Below, one piece after another: positions 60,631 through 64,000 of a DNA stretch of 64,000 bases. Numbering within the stretch: position 1 is the first letter of the stretch; each line of letters opens with the position of its first letter. Made by a program: the position numbers and the translations under genes. Under the pieces are notes generated by a model. It was given only the letters and a program-made list of their open reading frames with translations. It was not told the origin of the DNA and did no database searches. Origin of the DNA: VFZN01 sp963709325 (GTDB lineage Bacteria > Acidobacteriota > Vicinamibacteria > Vicinamibacterales > UBA2999); NCBI GenBank assembly GCA_963709325.1, contig CAVPVV010000003.1, positions 2,170,001 to 2,234,000 of the forward strand, given 5' to 3'.

Positions 60631-61310
60631 GCACACGGATTCTGATCGTCGAGGATGACCGGGCGATTGCCCGGCTGCTCCGCGACAACCTCGAATACGA
60701 AGGCTTCGAGGTCGAATGGGCGGCAACCGGGGCCGAGGCGCTGGAGAAGGCGCAGTCGTTCGCGCCGGCGCTGGTCCTGCTCGATCTCATGTTGCCGCCT
60801 GGCGTGGACGGCTACGAGTTGTGCCGGACGTTCAGCAGCGTCCAGGGACGCGCGGTCATCATCATTTCCGCGCGCGGCCAGAAGGAGGAGCGGATCAAGG
60901 GACTGCAGCTCGGCGCCGACGACTACATCGTCAAGCCCTTCGCGCTCGACGAACTGCTGGCGCGGATCCAGGCGGTCAGGCGCCGCACCTCCCCCCTGCC
61001 CGACGTGCTGCGGCTCGGCGATGTGGAGATCGATTTCCGCCGGCTGCGGGCTCGGCGCGGGCATCGCGAGTTGAGCCTCACCGATCGCGAGTTTGAAATC
61101 CTCCGCTATCTCGCGGGCCGCGAAGGCCGGCTGGTCACGCGCGCGGAACTGCTGCAGCTGGTCTGGGGATACAAGGAAGCGCCGGTCACGCGCGCCGTAG
61201 ACAGCTTCATCTTCCGCCTGCGCCGCAAGATCGAAACCGACCCACATCATCCCCGCTACATTCGCACCGCGCACGGCGATGGGTATCGGTTGACGTCGGG
61301 AGATGATTGA
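60627..61310 (+). CDS. OmpR/PhoB-family response regulator of the TAXI system
   Basis: A 227-residue regulator. The receiver has ILIVEDDRAIARLLRDNLEY, the acceptor Asp in LVLLDLMLPPGVDG (about 52) and the Lys in DDYIVKPFALDELLAR. The winged helix has RELSLTDREFEILRYLAGRE, LLQLVWGYKEAPVTRAVDSF, IFRLRRKIE and YIRTAHGDGYRL. It overlaps the kinase by four bases (ATGA). Targets are not evident; the adjacent Oar-type receptor upstream is a candidate because it shares the direction and neighbourhood. Confidence 0.93.
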   Translation: MSTRILIVEDDRAIARLLRDNLEYEGFEVEWAATGAEALEKAQSFAPALVLLDLMLPPGVDGYELCRTFSSVQGRAVIIISARGQKEERIKGLQLGADDYIVKPFALDELLARIQAVRRRTSPLPDVLRLGDVEIDFRRLRARRGHRELSLTDREFEILRYLAGREGRLVTRAELLQLVWGYKEAPVTRAVDSFIFRLRRKIETDPHHPRYIRTAHGDGYRLTSGDD

Positions 61311-61336
61311 AGCCGAGTCGGTTCGAATCGTGACGG

Positions 61337-63112
61337 TCAGTTGCCGGTCGAGGCGGCTGGCGGAGCGCCGGGCTTCAGAATCACGTAGGCCGGGAGCCCG
61401 ACCGCGTTGAAGCGCTTCATCACCTCCACCGCCGGCGACTCGTCGGGCTGCTCGGCCTGGAACTTGACCTTCACGTAGCCTTCGAGCGCCTGCTTCACCG
61501 TCGGATCGACCAGGGTGGTCTTGTCCATCGTCAGGCAGTTCTTGCACCACGTCGCCCACATGTCGACGAGCACCGGCTTGCCTTCGCGCTCGGCGACCGC
61601 GAGGCCCTCGGCGAGCGTCGGGTGCCAGCCTTCCTTCACCATGTCCTCGACGCTGGAGGCAACCGCGCCGGCCTCCACCCAGCGGCTCGAGAACAACTCG
61701 TAGGCAAGATAGCCGTAGTACAGCGACGTGCCGAGGATCAGAACGCCGAACGCCTGCTTGACGCGGACCATCCACGGACCCGGCTTCGGCAGCGACGCGA
61801 GCCCTGCGCCAGCGATGGGCCACGGAATCGCCATGCCGAGGCCGAGGAAGAACGGCAATGCCAGTGCGATGGCCGTGCCCTTCGCGTAGAGGTTGCTGGC
61901 GAAGAGCACCACCTGGATCACGACCGGCGCGACGCAGGCGCCCGCGAGCAGCGCCGCGACCGATCCCATCGTGAAGGCGAGCAGGAATGTGCCCCGCCCC
62001 GCTCCGCCGCCGACGTTGCCCGAGTACTTCGAGAAGTCGATCTCGAACACGTCGAACATCGCCAGCGCGAGCGCCACGAACAGCACCGCGATGCCGAGGT
62101 TGAACCACGGCGACGCGTTGATGGTGCCGAACGTGCTCGCGGTGAGCACCACGACGAGGCCGAGGACGCCGTAGACGACGGCCATCGCGCCGCCGTAGGT
62201 GAGGCCGAGCAGGAAGCCGCGCTTGCGCGAGGACGCCTGTGCGCCGGCGCCGATGATCGCCAGGTTGATCGGAATCATCGGCAGCACGCACGGCGTGAGG
62301 TTCAGGGCGAGTCCGCCGACCAGGACGATCAGGAGAATCGCAATCGGGCCCTGGCCCTCGAAGAGGCCCTTCTCGACGACGCCCGCTTCGGCATTCTTGA
62401 TGAAGGTGAGGAAGTCGCCGGTGCGAAGGTAGCCGCCGGTGCTGGCCACAACGGTGAACTTGTCGAGCTTGCCGATGCCGGCGTCGGGCCCGCCGCGAGC
62501 CGCCGCGGCCGGCGTTGAACCCGATGCCACCGTGGGCGCCGCGGTGCCAGGTTTCTCACCGGTGCCGAACGCGATCCCCGCAAACACGTCGACGTGCTGC
62601 GATTTCGGGGTGGCAGCGGCGCCGACCACCTTCAGCGCCAACTGCACCTGCGTGTTCGACGGCGCGTAGCACATCTTGTCGTCGCACGCCTGGTAGCGGA
62701 ATCGCGCCGGGACGATGAAATCGCCGGGCGGCAAGCTCGATAGCAGACTGAGTTGTACGCCGATCAGGAACTCTCGCTCGAAGACCAGCAGCGGCTCCGG
62801 CAACCCTTCCTGCTTGAAGTCGTGCGCCTTCGGAAACACGACTTCCTCGACCGTGACGCCGGCCGGCGCCTCGACGTTCAGCTCGGTCGGAATCAGCGAC
62901 GGATCGCGCGGCTTGTTCGACTGGACGTGAAACCCGTCGGGAAGCGTCACCCTCAGCGCAGCGCGAATAGTGCTGCCCGCGCGGGCGCCATCCGCGTCCA
63001 GGAATGGCGTGATCTGCGCGGGAATCCGCCGCAGCTGCGCCATGGACGAGGTGGCGGCAAGAACCGCCGCGATCAACAGGACAGCGACGCGCAGGCGAGA
63101 ACCGGAACGCAT
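61337..63112 (-). CDS. dsbD: Thiol:disulfide interchange protein DsbD
   Basis: A 591-residue DsbD with all three modules. After the signal peptide (VAVLLIAAVLAATSSMAQ) the N-terminal immunoglobulin-like alpha domain has the Cys pair in QACDDKMCYAPSN. The beta domain of eight helices has NLTPCVLPMIPINLAIIG and LLAGACVAPVVIQVVLF, the two membrane cysteines. The gamma domain is thioredoxin-like with VDMWATWCKNCLTMDKTT. It transfers electrons from cytoplasmic thioredoxin to periplasmic proteins, including cytochrome c maturation, which fits the many c-type haem proteins in the window. ATG 63112 fits the signal peptide; longer frames include repeat sequence. Confidence 0.93.
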   Translation of the reverse strand: MRSGSRLRVAVLLIAAVLAATSSMAQLRRIPAQITPFLDADGARAGSTIRAALRVTLPDGFHVQSNKPRDPSLIPTELNVEAPAGVTVEEVVFPKAHDFKQEGLPEPLLVFEREFLIGVQLSLLSSLPPGDFIVPARFRYQACDDKMCYAPSNTQVQLALKVVGAAATPKSQHVDVFAGIAFGTGEKPGTAAPTVASGSTPAAAARGGPDAGIGKLDKFTVVASTGGYLRTGDFLTFIKNAEAGVVEKGLFEGQGPIAILLIVLVGGLALNLTPCVLPMIPINLAIIGAGAQASSRKRGFLLGLTYGGAMAVVYGVLGLVVVLTASTFGTINASPWFNLGIAVLFVALALAMFDVFEIDFSKYSGNVGGGAGRGTFLLAFTMGSVAALLAGACVAPVVIQVVLFASNLYAKGTAIALALPFFLGLGMAIPWPIAGAGLASLPKPGPWMVRVKQAFGVLILGTSLYYGYLAYELFSSRWVEAGAVASSVEDMVKEGWHPTLAEGLAVAEREGKPVLVDMWATWCKNCLTMDKTTLVDPTVKQALEGYVKVKFQAEQPDESPAVEVMKRFNAVGLPAYVILKPGAPPAASTGN

Positions 63113-63169
63113 TGCAGCTTTAGATGATAGTCCGCCCGCAAGCCGAGGGGGAACAGGCGCTCGGGCGCA

Positions 63170-63192
63170 CGGGTGCAGAGGTGCAAGGGTGT
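63170..63192. repeat. Short octamer array (GGGTGCAG)
   Basis: Two to three GGTGCAGA/GGTGCAAG units upstream of the DsbD start. The same unit as in the larger octamer arrays. Confidence 0.55.
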
Positions 63193-63224
63193 AGCACCAG
63201 ATCATCAGGTGACAGCGAAGTCCC

Positions 63225-63806
63225 CTAGGCTTCGGCGAGGCCGATCCACTTGGGGACTTCGGGAAGTACGACCTTTTCGAGCGCCTCGAGCAGGCGATCG
63301 GGGTCGGAGTCCACCAGGACGGTTTCACGATGGGCCGGGCGGATGAATTGCTCGCGCACCGCGTGGTCGAGGAACTCGATGATTGGATCGTAGAAGCCGG
63401 CAACATTTAAGAGGCCACAGGGCTTCTTGTGGACGCCGAGCTGAGTCCAGGTGACCGCTTCGAAGAACTCTTCGTAAGTGCCGAAGCCGCCCGGCATCGC
63501 GACGAACGCATCGGCCATCGCCGCCATCTTTGCCTTGCGTTCGTGCATCGAGTCGACGACGTGAAGGGAGGTGAGGTTCAGATGGGCGATCTCGCGCGAG
63601 TTGAGGGCGTGCGGGATGACGCCGATGGCCTCGCCGCCGGCCTCGAGCACCGCGTCGGCAAGGATGCCCATCAACCCGACGTGGCCCCCGCCGTAAACCA
63701 GCGACATCCCGCGATCGACGAGCGCCCGCCCCATCCTCCGCGCCGCCTCAGCATAGACTTCACCCGCGCCGGCTGATGAACCACAAAACACACAAACACG
63801 TCGCAT
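63225..63806 (-). CDS. LOG-family (TIGR00730) nucleoside 5'-monophosphate phosphoribohydrolase
   Basis: A 193-residue Rossmann-like LOG protein. Motifs are RRVCVFCGSSAGAGEVYAEA at the start, GMSLVYGGGHVGLMGILADA, the conserved MHERKAKMAAMADAFVAMPG and the catalytic PGGFGTYEEFFEAVTWTQLG. Relatives hydrolyse cytokinin-type or ordinary nucleoside monophosphates to the base and ribose 5-phosphate in the cytoplasm. Length and motifs are complete. Its stop is followed by an 18-base sequence that also follows the Oar-type receptor stop at 41350. It stands alone between two octamer arrays. Confidence 0.93.
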   Translation of the reverse strand: MRRVCVFCGSSAGAGEVYAEAARRMGRALVDRGMSLVYGGGHVGLMGILADAVLEAGGEAIGVIPHALNSREIAHLNLTSLHVVDSMHERKAKMAAMADAFVAMPGGFGTYEEFFEAVTWTQLGVHKKPCGLLNVAGFYDPIIEFLDHAVREQFIRPAHRETVLVDSDPDRLLEALEKVVLPEVPKWIGLAEA

Positions 63807-63820
63807 AACGTGATCTTAAT

Positions 63821-63905
63821 GGTGCAGAGGTGCAAAGGTGCAAAGGTGCAGAGGTGCGAAGGTGCAGAGGTGCGAAGGTGCAGAGGCGCAGGTGCAAGGG
63901 CACGT
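63821..63905. repeat. Octamer tandem array (GGTGCAGA)
   Basis: About ten head-to-tail copies of GGTGC(A/G)(A/G)A lie upstream of the LOG gene start, ending in CACGTGCACGTGCG. It is the longest single array of this unit in the window. Confidence 0.85.
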
Positions 63906-63960
63906 GCACGTGCGAGCACATCGTGACGTTGGCCAGGCCCGAAGCCCCGAGTCTGAAGCC

Positions 63961-64000
63961 TCAGACGCGCAGCAGCACGCCGCGGGCGGGGCGGCCGGTG
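63961..64000 (-). CDS. Possible C-terminus of a gene running off the right edge
   Basis: On the minus strand, the last 12 codons before a TGA (63961-63963) read TGRPARGVLLRV. A heptamer-like repeat (GAAGCC units, about 63940-63962) adjoins this stop, as it adjoins other gene ends here. The fragment is too short to identify. Confidence 0.3.
   Translation of the reverse strand, partial: TGRPARGVLLRV

Noticed and set aside
60474..62291. 605-codon minus-strand frame over the regulator and DsbD genes
   Set aside because: It spans two recognised genes on opposite strands in non-matching frames and has no domain signature.

Overview
The window looks like high-GC chromosomal DNA of an Acidobacteriota bacterium, most likely class Vicinamibacteria. 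The assignment is an inference from gene content: two large carboxypeptidase-regulatory-like (Oar-type) TonB receptors, a DUF1592/DUF1588/DUF1585 haem protein next to a DUF1552 protein and an ankyrin protein, Ser/Thr kinases (one with a WD40-like propeller), a winged-helix sensor, many secreted S9, M28 and alpha/beta hydrolases, and no 16S or tRNA gene to settle it. I found no phage, insertion sequence, CRISPR array, tRNA or rRNA.

Layout. 0-10 kb: small stand-alone accessory genes (NTF2-like, DinB, VOC, rhodanese, methyltransferase, DUF4304, a lone microcompartment shell protein) mixed with broken genes (class II aldolase, DHFR-like, SoxC-like sulfite dehydrogenase and its cytochrome c). 10-18 kb: secreted peptidases, a cytochrome c, and an operon of Ig-like lipoprotein, sodium/solute symporter and M28-like enzyme. 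18.2-21.7 kb: an operon of coiled-coil protein, membrane OmpA protein, Rab-like GTPase and PAS-like protein, the best candidate for a little-described signalling or envelope system. 21.7-27.5 kb: Tat-exported aminotransferase and amidohydrolase, then a porin/ZnuA/ZnuB metal uptake operon with no ATPase. 27.6-41 kb: kinases, a tight esterase/ABC ATPase/dehydrogenase operon, a membrane-anchored MutS-like ATPase, CocE-type hydrolase, MerR regulator, pterin dehydratase and glycine oxidase. 41-48 kb: an Oar-type receptor and a periplasmic protein divergent from a histidine kinase/response regulator pair. 48-58 kb: haem protein, DUF1552, ankyrin and DUF1080-like genes divergent from a second Oar-type receptor. 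58-64 kb: a TAXI-type lipoprotein in one operon with a histidine kinase and response regulator but no TRAP permease, then DsbD and a LOG-family enzyme.

Two features cross the whole window. First, intergenic gaps carry short tandem arrays of 7-, 8-, 9- or about 10-nt units, several as mirrored pairs around a spacer; two such elements share core motifs, and one overlaps the start of the TAXI gene so that its repeats encode the signal peptide. Second, at least nine single- or double-base frameshifts, many in short homopolymers, break otherwise well-conserved genes; these may be assembly errors rather than biology, so the frameshifted genes are annotated at full length with the break marked.
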